A stretch of 64,000 nucleotides of DNA. Origin: Parvularcula dongshanensis. Its GTDB lineage: Bacteria > Pseudomonadota > Alphaproteobacteria > Caulobacterales > Parvularculaceae. The position numbers were made by a program, and so were the translations under genes. The notes beneath the pieces are model-generated. The model worked only from the letters and a program-made list of their open reading frames with translations, was not told the DNA's origin and did not search any database. The stretch lies in the NCBI RefSeq assembly GCF_014199615.1, contig NZ_JACHOB010000007.1:1-64000 (forward strand). Reading direction: 5' to 3'. Position 1 is the first letter of the stretch; each line of letters begins with the position of its first letter. Of the stretch, positions 43,694 to 51,812 are shown piece by piece.

Positions 43694-44559
43694 GATGCAT
43701 CCCCTTCGCGAGCCGCTTGGCGGGTACCTTGGGTGCCCCGCCAATCGCCGAGCGCCTGGGTAGCCGGCTCGTACCCGTCGAGCGCGCTCCGTCGCAGGGT
43801 GAACCGCGCGAGGATCACGCCGTAGACGAGCTTCGAGAAGATGTCGGCGGTCGTGAACAAGAACTGCCGCATCACGATAACGACCTCCCCCTCTCCGAAG
43901 GCAGGCAGCAAGTAGGCGATCGGGTAGAGGCCCCAGAAGAACAGGAAGTAGAAGAACAGGTTCTTCAGCCAGGGATGGAGCGTATCGGGGGTGTGCTGGC
44001 GCCCCTCACGCAGGACGCGCCAGACCCCCCAGACCAGGACGAGGAAAGGCAAGGTGCTCACGAAGCCCCAGACGAGCATCGTGCCCACGCTCGCGTGCTC
44101 GTAGAACTGCCCGATCAGGCCGGTCCAGATCATGCCGATCGCTGCGACCGTGAGGATCCCGAACCAACGGTGAAGTCGTTGCCTGGGCAGGTTCAATGCG
44201 AGCAGCAGCTGCGCGATCAGCAGCGGGATGGTGATGGTCCAGTTCGCGTAGCGATAGGCGTTCGAGAACACCTCGTCCTGGCGCGGCATCCAGCCGCCGA
44301 GAGTGTACAGGTATGCGGACTGCCAATCGGCGTACTCACGGTACAGGCTGAGGCCCGCCGCGATCATCACCACCGCGCCGAGCCAGCTTCCCAGCCGGTA
44401 CTTCGGCGCCAACTGCGTCGAAGACGCCAGGAAGAACACCGAGAAGGCGAGGTGCGCGCCGAAGCCCACCATCAGCAGGACGGCGACGAGCTGCCAGGCA
44501 GGATGCGGAAGCACCGCGAAGTTCTCGACGTTCAGATGAACGCTGCTCGAGTCGATCAT
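43690..44559 (-). CDS. Microbial rhodopsin, NTQ (anion-pump) motif
   Basis: 289 aa with seven membrane helices. Helix C reads [15 protein letters not shown] (103-117): N106, T110 and Q117 occupy the bacteriorhodopsin 85/89/96 positions, giving the NTQ motif of inward chloride pumps. Helix G holds [15 protein letters not shown], with the retinal Schiff-base Lys at 243 and Asp at 239. Close matches to sodium pump KR2 (TG.IGQFYE, WG.YP.AYL.P) place it in the NaR/ClR clade. It should pump Cl- inward on illumination. No retinal-synthesis gene is in the window. First gene of the operon with copA and the channel-like gene. Confidence 0.93.
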   Translation of the reverse strand: MIDSSSVHLNVENFAVLPHPAWQLVAVLLMVGFGAHLAFSVFFLASSTQLAPKYRLGSWLGAVVMIAAGLSLYREYADWQSAYLYTLGGWMPRQDEVFSNAYRYANWTITIPLLIAQLLLALNLPRQRLHRWFGILTVAAIGMIWTGLIGQFYEHASVGTMLVWGFVSTLPFLVLVWGVWRVLREGRQHTPDTLHPWLKNLFFYFLFFWGLYPIAYLLPAFGEGEVVIVMRQFLFTTADIFSKLVYGVILARFTLRRSALDGYEPATQALGDWRGTQGTRQAAREGDAS

Positions 44560-44602
44560 GTCGTTCTCCGTTTAGTCGCCGGCCGGTCCCGTCTGCCAAA
44601 AA

Positions 44603-44619
44603 ACACCCTACCCCCGTAC
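44603..44619 (-). promoter_or_regulatory. Weak CsoR-type box, rhodopsin promoter
   Basis: ACACCCTACCCCCGTAC has the ATACC-N7-GGTAT spacing with changes in both half-sites. It lies 44 bases before the rhodopsin ATG. A 12-base palindrome ATTCCATGGAAT follows at 44622-44633. Whether copper controls the rhodopsin depends on this box, so the call is tentative. Confidence 0.35.
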
Positions 44620-44657
44620 CCATTCCATGGAATCCGACGTATGGGAGTCGTTGAGGT

Positions 44658-45989
44658 TCACCCGTGCTCCTCGGCATGGCTCTTGGCCTCCTCGTGCGGC
44701 TCAGATCGAGCTAGGAACCACCGTTCCAGCGCAAACGTCGCCGCGACGCCGCCGTAAGCGACGGCGACGACGACCCAGTCCGACTGCAGCTTCACCGTGG
44801 TGAACGCCGCCAGGACTAGGCCGTCCAGGACGAGTGCGCTCGTCACGATCCAGGCCTTCGCATCGACCTCCTCTCGCAGGTGGCGAAGCACCCCCCAATG
44901 GATCGCCATGTCCATGATGAGGTAGAAGATCGCGCCGAGCGAGGCGATCCGGGTCAGATCGAAGAACACGGCGAGCAGGCCCGCCGCGACGACGGTGTAG
45001 ATCAGGAGGTGATGCTGAAGGTCGCCGGGCAGGTGGAAGTGCCGGTGGGGTATCAGCTTCATCTCCGTCAGCATGGTGAGCATGCGCGAGACCGCGAAGA
45101 CGCTCGCGAGCAGTCCGGACGCCGTAGCGATGAGCGCGACAGCGACGGTGAACCACTCGCCCCACTGGCCGACCGCGGGGCGGGAGGCCTCTGCCAGCGC
45201 GTAGTTCTTCGCTTCGACGATCTCAGGGACCGTCAGCGACGCCGCCACGCCGAATGCCACGATCAGGTAAACCGCGAGGCAGGTCGCGAGCGACCAGACG
45301 ATGGCCCGGCCGACGTTCTTAGTGGGGTCCTTCACCTCGCCGCCTGAGTTGGTGATGGTCGTGAAGCCCTTGTAGGCGAGGATGGCGAGCGCCGTGCCCG
45401 CGACGAAACCAAAGGCGTCCGTATCGTTCGCGATGCCATCGTCGTAGGGCACGAACTCGAAGCCGGCCGCCCACATCGCGACGAGGCCGAAGACGACGAT
45501 GCCGCCGATCTTGATGATCGCCGCCACCTGGCTGACGCCGCCGATCCACTTGTTGCCGGCCGCGTTCACGACGTAGGCGAAACCGATCAGGCCGACGGCT
45601 AAGAGAGCGACGAACAGGCCGTTTTCCTCGGCGCCGAAGGGACGGAGCGCGTAAGTGCCGAAGGTCCGGGCGACCAGGCTCTCGTTGATGATCATCGAGA
45701 ACGCCATGAGGAGCGCGCAGGCACCGGTCATCGTGCCCTCGCCATACGCCTTCTTGAGATAGGCGGCGATGCCGCCTGCCGACGGGAAGGCGTTCGACAT
45801 CTTCACGTAGGAGTATGCCGAGAAGCCGCTGATCACTGCGGCAAGCAGGAAAGCGAGAGGGAAGAGGTCGCCCGCGAGCTCGGCAACCTGCCCCGTAAGG
45901 ACGAATATGCCGGCTCCGATCATCACGCCGGTACCCATGGCGATTGTGCCCCAGAGGCTCAGGCTGCCTTCCTCGTAGTCGGTCTTCAT
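44658..45989 (-). CDS. APC-family permease
   Basis: 443 aa with about twelve membrane helices. The N-terminal GTIAMGTGVMIGAGIFVLTG is the helix-1 unwound segment of amino-acid/polyamine/organocation permeases, and YKGFTTITNSGGEVKDPTKNV sits at the helix 6-7 region. It imports or exchanges amino acids or amines; the substrate is not readable. His-rich C-terminus (EEAKSHAEEHG). The start overlaps the DUF411 stop (ATGA), and the gene is the last of the copper-oxidase operon; the rhodopsin starts 98 bases further on. Confidence 0.85.
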   Translation of the reverse strand: MKTDYEEGSLSLWGTIAMGTGVMIGAGIFVLTGQVAELAGDLFPLAFLLAAVISGFSAYSYVKMSNAFPSAGGIAAYLKKAYGEGTMTGACALLMAFSMIINESLVARTFGTYALRPFGAEENGLFVALLAVGLIGFAYVVNAAGNKWIGGVSQVAAIIKIGGIVVFGLVAMWAAGFEFVPYDDGIANDTDAFGFVAGTALAILAYKGFTTITNSGGEVKDPTKNVGRAIVWSLATCLAVYLIVAFGVAASLTVPEIVEAKNYALAEASRPAVGQWGEWFTVAVALIATASGLLASVFAVSRMLTMLTEMKLIPHRHFHLPGDLQHHLLIYTVVAAGLLAVFFDLTRIASLGAIFYLIMDMAIHWGVLRHLREEVDAKAWIVTSALVLDGLVLAAFTTVKLQSDWVVVAVAYGGVAATFALERWFLARSEPHEEAKSHAEEHG

Positions 45990-46534
45990 GGTGTCCCCTC
46001 TGACCCGTGGATCGCGAAGACGGAACGGTTGCCCGCACCGTCGAACAGGATGGTGCGGTATGTGGGCCGAGGGCCGTCCGGCACCTCCATACCCGGGCTG
46101 TTCGGCACCATGCCGGGCAGGGCGAGCCCGATGCCGTCGGGCCGTTCGCTCAGCAGGCGTTCAATGTCCGGCGCGGGGACGTGGCCTTCGATCACGTAGC
46201 CGCCGACCTCGGCGGTGTGACAGCTGGCGAGGTCGTCCGGCACGCAGAGGCGGCGGCGCACGGGGGCCAGGTCGGCATGCTCTACCACGCGGACGTCGAA
46301 CCCAGCCTCATCCGCGTAAGCTGCCCACTCGCCACAACACCCGCACCATGGCGTCTTGTGTACCAACATCGTCCTGTCGTGGGCGCCAACCTTCTCCGTG
46401 TCAGTTCCCCTGCGATCGCGTTCAACGAGGAAGACGACTGCCAGTACGACGAGGACCGAGAACGCTGTGAGGATGGTCAAAGGACCACGACTCGTCGCCG
46501 CACCGACCAAACCCTGATGTTCGGAGCGCGGCAT
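45986..46534 (-). CDS. DUF411 metal-binding protein, membrane-anchored
   Basis: 182 aa. A single membrane helix (about 19-37) anchors a periplasmic DUF411 domain: VHKTPWCGCCGEW (C64, C66, C67), then CVPDDLASCHTAEVGGYVIEG and the LPGMVPNSPGMEVP Met/Pro motif. DUF411 proteins bind copper or zinc through these Cys and Met residues and are common in copper operons. It overlaps the next gene upstream (its ATG is at 46534, the last base of the DUF2231 gene's stop) and the APC gene downstream. Confidence 0.88.
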   Translation of the reverse strand: MPRSEHQGLVGAATSRGPLTILTAFSVLVVLAVVFLVERDRRGTDTEKVGAHDRTMLVHKTPWCGCCGEWAAYADEAGFDVRVVEHADLAPVRRRLCVPDDLASCHTAEVGGYVIEGHVPAPDIERLLSERPDGIGLALPGMVPNSPGMEVPDGPRPTYRTILFDGAGNRSVFAIHGSEGTP

Positions 46535-47631
46535 CAGTGCGCGTGTCCCGGTTCGCCGTGTGGCGCTGGCTCGTCCGCCATTGATCCGGCTTCTTTGGAT
46601 GAGGAGGGTGCGGGCGTTCCAAAGCTCCAGTGCAGATGCGTGACGAGCCAGCCGTCCGGCGTCTCTTCCATGATGGCCGTCTCAACCAGCGGTCGCGCTT
46701 CGTCTCGGGCGACGGTGGTCACCTCGAAGGTGGTCAGCACCAAAGCGGCCGCTTCACCGAGCGAGCGGACGGAACGGCCGGTTCGCTGCATCTTCCGCGC
46801 GGTCGAGGCGGCGAGGTCCGATCCCATGTGGTGAGACGCGTAGGCGGCCAGACCATCCTCGACGCCGCCGCCCTCCGCGACGAGGAGTCCTTCAGAAAGC
46901 ACCGACCGCAACGCGACCTCGTCGCCGGCAGCGTAAGCTGCGGCGAGGCTCTCAGCGACCGCTTCGGGTGATGACTGGTCGACGTCGACCGTGGCCGGCT
47001 GCGTCGCCTCCGCGGTTCCCAACCCTTCGTCATCGTGCGAATGGCCGTCCACGCCGGACCCGGCTGCCCCCTCGTCGTCATGGTGACCTGGGTCGGCATC
47101 CTCACCGTGCGGGTGGCCGTCGCTCTCGACGGCGGAAGTGGTTCCCTCGCCATGGTCGTGGTCGTGGCCGTCGCCGCTCCCAGCTTCGGGAAGGCTCTCC
47201 ACCCCGAGGCCGTAGGAGTAGACTAGTTGACCGCCCCACCAGGCCGTGACGCTGAGAAGCGCCGCCGATACGATCACGCCGGAAGAGAGGGCCGTCGACG
47301 GCCTCCGAGCCCGCCGCCACCACCGCCAAGCGGCGAGCAGGACGACGAGCGTCCCGGTCGGCACCGCCCAGTTCCGGTGGGTGGTCATCGCCTCGTGGCT
47401 GGGGCCGTCATGGGCGACGGAGTAATAGGCTTGGAACCCGGCTGCGATCGTGAGGACGACGGAGACCCCTGCGAGGAAGAGGCTCCAGTCCGCAGCGGCC
47501 GATAGACCCGGCCTTTGCCGGAACCGCGGCAGGAGAGCGAGGCCGTAGAGGCCTGCGGCGACGACCGTCAGCGCGTAGGCGAAGTGGACGAGGACTGGGT
47601 GGATGTTGGGTTCGATCAGGTCGAGCGTCAT
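46534..47631 (-). CDS. DUF2231 - His-rich linker - NTF2-like fusion
   Basis: 365 aa. Residues 1-150 are a DUF2231 membrane domain with four helices and a conserved His (NIHPVLVHFAYAL). Residues about 153-212 form a disordered His/Asp/Glu-rich linker (GDGHDHDHGEG, GHHDDEG, GHSHDDEG). Residues about 215-345 look like an NTF2/SnoaL-like domain (SPEAVAESLAAAYAAGDEVA; WLVTHLHWSFG), and the last residues HGEPGHAH are again His-rich. The linker and tail should bind metal. I do not know another protein with this combination. It lies between copB and DUF411. Confidence 0.75.
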   Translation of the reverse strand: MTLDLIEPNIHPVLVHFAYALTVVAAGLYGLALLPRFRQRPGLSAAADWSLFLAGVSVVLTIAAGFQAYYSVAHDGPSHEAMTTHRNWAVPTGTLVVLLAAWRWWRRARRPSTALSSGVIVSAALLSVTAWWGGQLVYSYGLGVESLPEAGSGDGHDHDHGEGTTSAVESDGHPHGEDADPGHHDDEGAAGSGVDGHSHDDEGLGTAEATQPATVDVDQSSPEAVAESLAAAYAAGDEVALRSVLSEGLLVAEGGGVEDGLAAYASHHMGSDLAASTARKMQRTGRSVRSLGEAAALVLTTFEVTTVARDEARPLVETAIMEETPDGWLVTHLHWSFGTPAPSSSKEAGSMADEPAPHGEPGHAH

Positions 47632-47643
47632 GCTGGCTCTCCT

Positions 47644-48444
47644 TCAGTACCAAGAGCGGATACCGAGGACGAGACGGGCGTCGTTCGGATCGCCGCCTGA
47701 GTCCTGGGCGATCTGGCTGGTCTCTCCGAGCGCGGACGACCAGGCGACACCGACATAGGGCGCGAACTCACGCCTGATCTCGTAGCGCAGGCGCGTCCCG
47801 ACGCTGATACCCGTGAACCCGGCACCCAGGTCTTGATAGCCGACATCCTGGGCCGCTGCCTCGACTTCCAGCCGGGGCTGCAGGATCAGACGCTGCGTCA
47901 GCAGCACCTCGTACTCTGCCTCGAACCGGGCAGTCAGGTCGCCGTTCTCGGACAGGAACAACGCCCCATCCACCTCGAACCAGTAGGGCGCGAGGCCCTG
48001 GAGTCCGACCACTGCGTAGGTCTCGCCGGACGGCTCGAAGTCCTGCCGGATGCCCGCTTGCAAATCGAAGTACGCCGTGATCGCGCGAGAGTAGAGGAGT
48101 TGGACTTCGGCCTCCTCGAACGCGTTCTCGCCGAAGTCGTACTCGCCCTCGGACTTCACCCAGGCCTTGTTGATGTCGCCACCATAGTAGCCTTGCACGT
48201 CCCAAAGCCCGACGCCGTCCTCTCCAGTGTCCTGCCACTCCAACCGGTCGGTCATCAGGAGGCCGTAAGGCGTCTCTCCGTTCTCCTCTAGAACGCGGTC
48301 ACGGGCTCGAGCCATGACTGCTGGACCGTACACGTCGTCGGCCGCGTTCCACGGCGGGTTCTCGGGTGCCTCCTGGGCATGGGCTGGCATGACGGCTGAG
48401 CCGAACGAGATGAGCGCTGTGGTGAAAGCAAGGGGGCGCTTCAT
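47644..48444 (-). CDS. copB: CopB outer-membrane copper-resistance protein
   Basis: 266 aa with a signal peptide ending MPAHAQEA at residue 23. The mature protein is a beta-barrel of alternating strands (VQGYYGGDINKAWVKSEGEY, GFTGISVGTRLRYEIRREF) ending in an aromatic C-terminus (RSWY), as in CopB/PcoB. The usual Met/His-rich N-terminal region is short or missing. It sits in the outer membrane and works with CopA in copper tolerance. It overlaps the CopA stop by 4 bp. Confidence 0.9.
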   Translation of the reverse strand: MKRPLAFTTALISFGSAVMPAHAQEAPENPPWNAADDVYGPAVMARARDRVLEENGETPYGLLMTDRLEWQDTGEDGVGLWDVQGYYGGDINKAWVKSEGEYDFGENAFEEAEVQLLYSRAITAYFDLQAGIRQDFEPSGETYAVVGLQGLAPYWFEVDGALFLSENGDLTARFEAEYEVLLTQRLILQPRLEVEAAAQDVGYQDLGAGFTGISVGTRLRYEIRREFAPYVGVAWSSALGETSQIAQDSGGDPNDARLVLGIRSWY

Positions 48445-50456
48445 CGGCCACCCCCCATGCCGGGCATGTCTGTCATCGTGCCTGCCGGTTCCGACGCCTT
48501 CGGTCGCCCTTCCATGCCCCCATGATCCATGCCGTTCACCGGATCGACCAACGTCTCATCTGGGTTCGTCGCGACCGGTGGTCCCATGCCGACCATCTCG
48601 AGCGGCGGCCTCTCCTCGATCGGCAACACGCTGACGACCTGCATCATGCCGGCATGCATGTGGTAGAGGAGGTGGCAGTGGAACGCCCAGTCGCCGAGCT
48701 CGGGCGGGGTGATGTCCACCGAGAGCTTCTCGCCGGGCTTGGTCAGGATCGTGTGCAGGCCGGGAAGGTAGCGCTCGCCGTCCGGATCCCGGTCGTAGCC
48801 GGGAATGACGAGGTCGAAGAACATCCCGTGCAGGTGGATCGGGTGGGGCATCATCGTGTCGTTGACGAGGGTCAGCCGCACGCGCTCGCCCTGGTAGAAC
48901 TTGATGCTCTCCTTCACGTCCGAGAACTTCACCCCGTCGAACGCCCACATGTAGCGCTCCATGTTCGAGGTAAGGTGGATCTCGACCTCCCGCTCCGGAG
49001 GTCGGACGTCGGCGTTCGGACGCAGGCTGCGGAGTTGCGCGTAGGTGAGGGTCCGGTGCGGAACGTGCTCTAGCCCGATGCCAGGCTCGTCGAGCCGGTT
49101 GATGGGGTTCATCGCCGTCGTCGCCACGCCTGGGCCGTCGGGGTGACGGTGCGCCTCCATCTTCATCTCTCCGCCGCCCATGTTCATGCCAGCCATAGCG
49201 CCGCCCATCGCCGTGCCGTTCGAAGGCGGCTCCGGCTTCATCCCTTTCGTGGTCTCGGTCTCCGGGTAGGTCAGCGCATGTCCCTGACCTTCCATGCCAG
49301 GCTCGCTCGGGGTCGCGCCGGCCATCTCCATTCCGGCCATGCCGCCCATTCCAGACATGCCCATGTCCTTCATCGTCAGGAGGGGGCGGGGGCGCAGAGC
49401 AGGGGCCTCGGCGATCTGGCCGAGGCGGGGCGTCAACGTGGCGAGCGCCTGGTCCGACCCGTCGATCGACGCGGCGACGAAACGGTAGGCGCGATCCTTC
49501 GGCTCGACAATCACGTCGTACGTTTCGGCGGTGCCGATCTGGAACTCGTCCGTCTCGACGGGGCGCACGTCGAGGCCGTGGACGTTCACGACCGTCATCG
49601 GAAGGTCAGGAATGCGGACGTTGAAGATCGACATGGCCGAGGCGTTGATGATGCGCAGGCGCACGCGCTCGCCTGGCGCGAAGAGGCCCGTCCAGTCGTC
49701 AGTCGGGCCGTGGCCGTTGACGAGGTAGGTGTACTGGGCACCGGTCACGTCCGCGATGTCGGTCGGCGTCATGCGCATGCCGCCCCACATGGCGCGGTTC
49801 TCGATCGCGGCGCGGAAGCCGTCCTCCCGGGCGTCCGCGACGAGGTCGCCGACGGTCCGCTTTTGAAAGTTGAGCGTGTCGCCCATCTTCTTGAGTTCGG
49901 CGAAGAGGCGGTGCGGGTCTTCGAAGGTCCAGTCGGACAGGACCATGACGTACTCGCGGTCGTAGGGTGCGGCTTCCTCACCGGCGGCGTCGATGACCAT
50001 CGGGCCGTACAGGCCAAGCTGCTCTTGGAAGGCGCTGTGCGAGTGGTACCAGTAGGTTCCCGACTGGATCAGCGGGAAGCGGTACTCGAAGGTCGAACGC
50101 GGCGCGATGCCAGGGAAGCTGACGCCTGGGACGCCGTCCATATCGAAGGGGACGAGCAGACCGTGCCAGTGAACGGACGACCACTCGTCGAGTGTGTTGT
50201 GGACCCTCAGGGTGACCGTCTCGCCTTCCTTCAAACGAACGAGCGGCGCGGGCAGACTGCTATCGATCGCTACGCCCATCGCAGCGCGTCCATCGATCCG
50301 GACGGGAGAGCGCGCGATGCGGAAGTCGTAGGTCGTCTGGGTGGTCGGGTTCAGTCCTGTGTTTCCGCCGCGTGCGTCGCGCGCCCAAGCGGGCAGAAGA
50401 GCGGAAGCAGCGAGACCGCTGGCAGCGGTCCCCATGAAAGTGCGTCGTGTTTGCAT
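48441..50456 (-). CDS. copA: CopA multicopper oxidase (Tat-exported)
   Basis: 671 aa from MQTRRTFMGTAASGLAASAL, a twin-arginine signal; an ATG 13 codons earlier lacks the motif. All four copper-ligand segments are present: HWHGLLVPFDMDGVPG, YWYHSHSAFQEQ, HPIHLHGMFFDL and HCHLLYHMHAGMM. A Met-rich insert (MKDMGMSGMGGMAGMEM) and GMNMGGGEMKMEAH sit in the middle, as in plasmid CopA/PcoA. In the periplasm it oxidises Cu(I) to Cu(II) and sequesters copper. It follows the Cys-rich leader by 64 bases. Confidence 0.93.
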   Translation of the reverse strand: MQTRRTFMGTAASGLAASALLPAWARDARGGNTGLNPTTQTTYDFRIARSPVRIDGRAAMGVAIDSSLPAPLVRLKEGETVTLRVHNTLDEWSSVHWHGLLVPFDMDGVPGVSFPGIAPRSTFEYRFPLIQSGTYWYHSHSAFQEQLGLYGPMVIDAAGEEAAPYDREYVMVLSDWTFEDPHRLFAELKKMGDTLNFQKRTVGDLVADAREDGFRAAIENRAMWGGMRMTPTDIADVTGAQYTYLVNGHGPTDDWTGLFAPGERVRLRIINASAMSIFNVRIPDLPMTVVNVHGLDVRPVETDEFQIGTAETYDVIVEPKDRAYRFVAASIDGSDQALATLTPRLGQIAEAPALRPRPLLTMKDMGMSGMGGMAGMEMAGATPSEPGMEGQGHALTYPETETTKGMKPEPPSNGTAMGGAMAGMNMGGGEMKMEAHRHPDGPGVATTAMNPINRLDEPGIGLEHVPHRTLTYAQLRSLRPNADVRPPEREVEIHLTSNMERYMWAFDGVKFSDVKESIKFYQGERVRLTLVNDTMMPHPIHLHGMFFDLVIPGYDRDPDGERYLPGLHTILTKPGEKLSVDITPPELGDWAFHCHLLYHMHAGMMQVVSVLPIEERPPLEMVGMGPPVATNPDETLVDPVNGMDHGGMEGRPKASEPAGTMTDMPGMGGGR

Positions 50457-50520
50457 GATGTCCTCGAGGCTTGATATTCGTCCGGCGGAAGGCATGCGGC
50501 AAACGGCCGCCAGACGAGCG

Positions 50521-50967
50521 TCAAGCGATCAGGACATCGAACCTGCTGATGGGGGTCGGTGCAGCCGGCGGTGGACCCCGCGGAGCGTGAAGCACCCACC
50601 CCTCGCGGACAGCGACTATGGCTATAGAAAAAGCGGGAAGGATGGCATCGGAAGCTGCCGGACTATCGGACGCGCTGGCAGCCTCTGCGATGACCAGCGC
50701 CTTGGCAACCGTGCAGTGCTCACAATCATCGGGTGGACAATCCTCCGGGGGGCAGTCGCCAGTCGCCAACTGATTGTTCTTTAGGTGGTGACCGACCTGG
50801 TCGGCCTGATGGCCATCGCCGACATGTCGAGCCTTCTCAACGGTCGCTGACGCCCGCAACGCGATAGGCTCACCTTGCGCTGACAAACAGCCGCACAGTG
50901 CCTGCCCTAGCACCAGCAAAGCTGCTAGAGCTGGAAGCAACGGTCTGTCACTGCGGGGAAATCCCAC
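50521..50967 (-). CDS. Small exported Cys-rich protein ahead of CopA
   Basis: 148 aa from the GTG at 50967, which has GAGGAGG 9 bases upstream; an earlier GTG lies over that site. The hydrophobic N-terminus (LLPALAALLVLGQALCG) is a signal or lipoprotein signal (LCGC). The mature part has a Cys cluster GDCPPEDCPPDDCEHC (four Cys, acidic) then a hydrophobic helix. It is likely to bind metal in the periplasm. It has the same position and general type as the small proteins at 30948 and 60397. It is divergent from csoR2. Confidence 0.65.
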   Translation of the reverse strand: MGFPRSDRPLLPALAALLVLGQALCGCLSAQGEPIALRASATVEKARHVGDGHQADQVGHHLKNNQLATGDCPPEDCPPDDCEHCTVAKALVIAEAASASDSPAASDAILPAFSIAIVAVREGWVLHAPRGPPPAAPTPISRFDVLIA

Positions 50968-50999
50968 GTCGGCAACCCTCCTCACAATAGAAGCAACAT

Positions 51000-51016
51000 A
51001 TACCGTGCCCGGGTAG
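51000..51016. promoter_or_regulatory. CsoR-type box between csoR2 and copper operon
   Basis: ATACCGTGCCCGGGTAG, one change from ATACC-N7-GGTAT. On the minus strand TTGACG precedes it directly, as a -35 would. It lies 5 bases before the csoR2 ATG and 32 bases before the leader-protein start, so it can control both. Confidence 0.65.
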
Positions 51017-51021
51017 CGTCA

Positions 51022-51285
51022 ATGAACCAAGACACAATCAAGCGGCTTCGTCGCATCGAAGGCCAAGTCAGAGGTATCTCGGGCATGATCGAGGATGATC
51101 GCTATTGCATCGATATTCTCCACCAGATCACGGCCGTGAAAGCAGCTCTCCGTAAGGTCGAGAGCCAGATCTTGAAGGATCACGCAGCGACTTGTGTCGA
51201 GAGCGCGCTGTCTACGAAGGACTCCAAAGCGGGCCGCGAGAAGTTCGATGAGCTGATTGAGCTATTCGAGCGGCAGTCCCGTTAG
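51022..51285 (+). CDS. csoR: CsoR-family copper-sensing repressor 2
   Basis: 87 aa, same length and ligand set as CsoR1: C29, H54 and C58 (DRYCIDILHQ, KDHAATCV). The N-terminus MNQDTIKRLRRIEGQVRGIS is the DNA-contacting helix region. The start is a plain ATG with no obvious Shine-Dalgarno. It probably represses the divergent copper operon through the box at 51000, and itself. A second box follows its stop codon at 51287. Confidence 0.9.
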   Translation: MNQDTIKRLRRIEGQVRGISGMIEDDRYCIDILHQITAVKAALRKVESQILKDHAATCVESALSTKDSKAGREKFDELIELFERQSR

Positions 51286-51286
51286 G

Positions 51287-51303
51287 AAACCCTACCTGGG
51301 TAT
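51287..51303. promoter_or_regulatory. CsoR-type box with no gene after it
   Basis: AAACCCTACCTGGGTAT, one change from ATACC-N7-GGTAT, starting 2 bases after the csoR2 stop. No gene starts in the next 500 bases on either strand, so its purpose is not clear. Confidence 0.5.
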
Positions 51304-51812
51304 ATGCGCTGGGTCGAGAAGGCCAAGGGAGCTTCGGCAGGTGCCGTATTTGCTGGCAGAGCGGATTGCCGCCGACCGCGAGCCCCGCATCGAGAGCATG
51401 GCAGATCATGGCCAACGCGGGCGGCTCGGCTGTCGCGTGGCGGCTCGATTGAGCGGAAGGTAGGTCCGAGGTGCCACACAGGCGTTTTCTGAATGACACC
51501 CCTTCGCGGATATCTTTCATGACAGGCACCAAGAGCGAGGTGTTGATACGTTACGAGTCCTAATACTCAAAGAGGCATAATGGATCCCGAAAGTCTGATG
51601 AAAGGATCAGTTTTCGGATCTTGTGCCCAGCGCAGAGTGCCTGGAAAGCATTTGTCAAACTCAGCAACACAAACTTAAGTTCGCGGCAAGGAGCGGGTCG
51701 ACGGAAGATATCAACGCGGCGATGGGCTTTAAGATGTCCGGTGCTTGTAGCTCGTCTCGCCGTAACTTCTTTTGCTGACGCGTTCGGCCTTACCACATAC
51801 CGGCCGAGACCT
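51304..51812. other. Intergenic, no gene seen
   Basis: About 510 bp with several short frames but no start site or protein-like composition. 51540-51640 is AT-richer. It separates csoR2 from the convergent toxin gene. Confidence 0.5.

Noticed and set aside
43690-44559. Sodium-pump (NDQ) rhodopsin
   Set aside because: It is closest in overall pattern to KR2, but position 110 is Thr, not Asp, so the motif is NTQ.
44622-44633. Palindrome ATTCCATGGAAT with a later T run as terminator of the APC gene
   Set aside because: It has no loop and the T run is about 20 bases away, so it does not form an intrinsic terminator.
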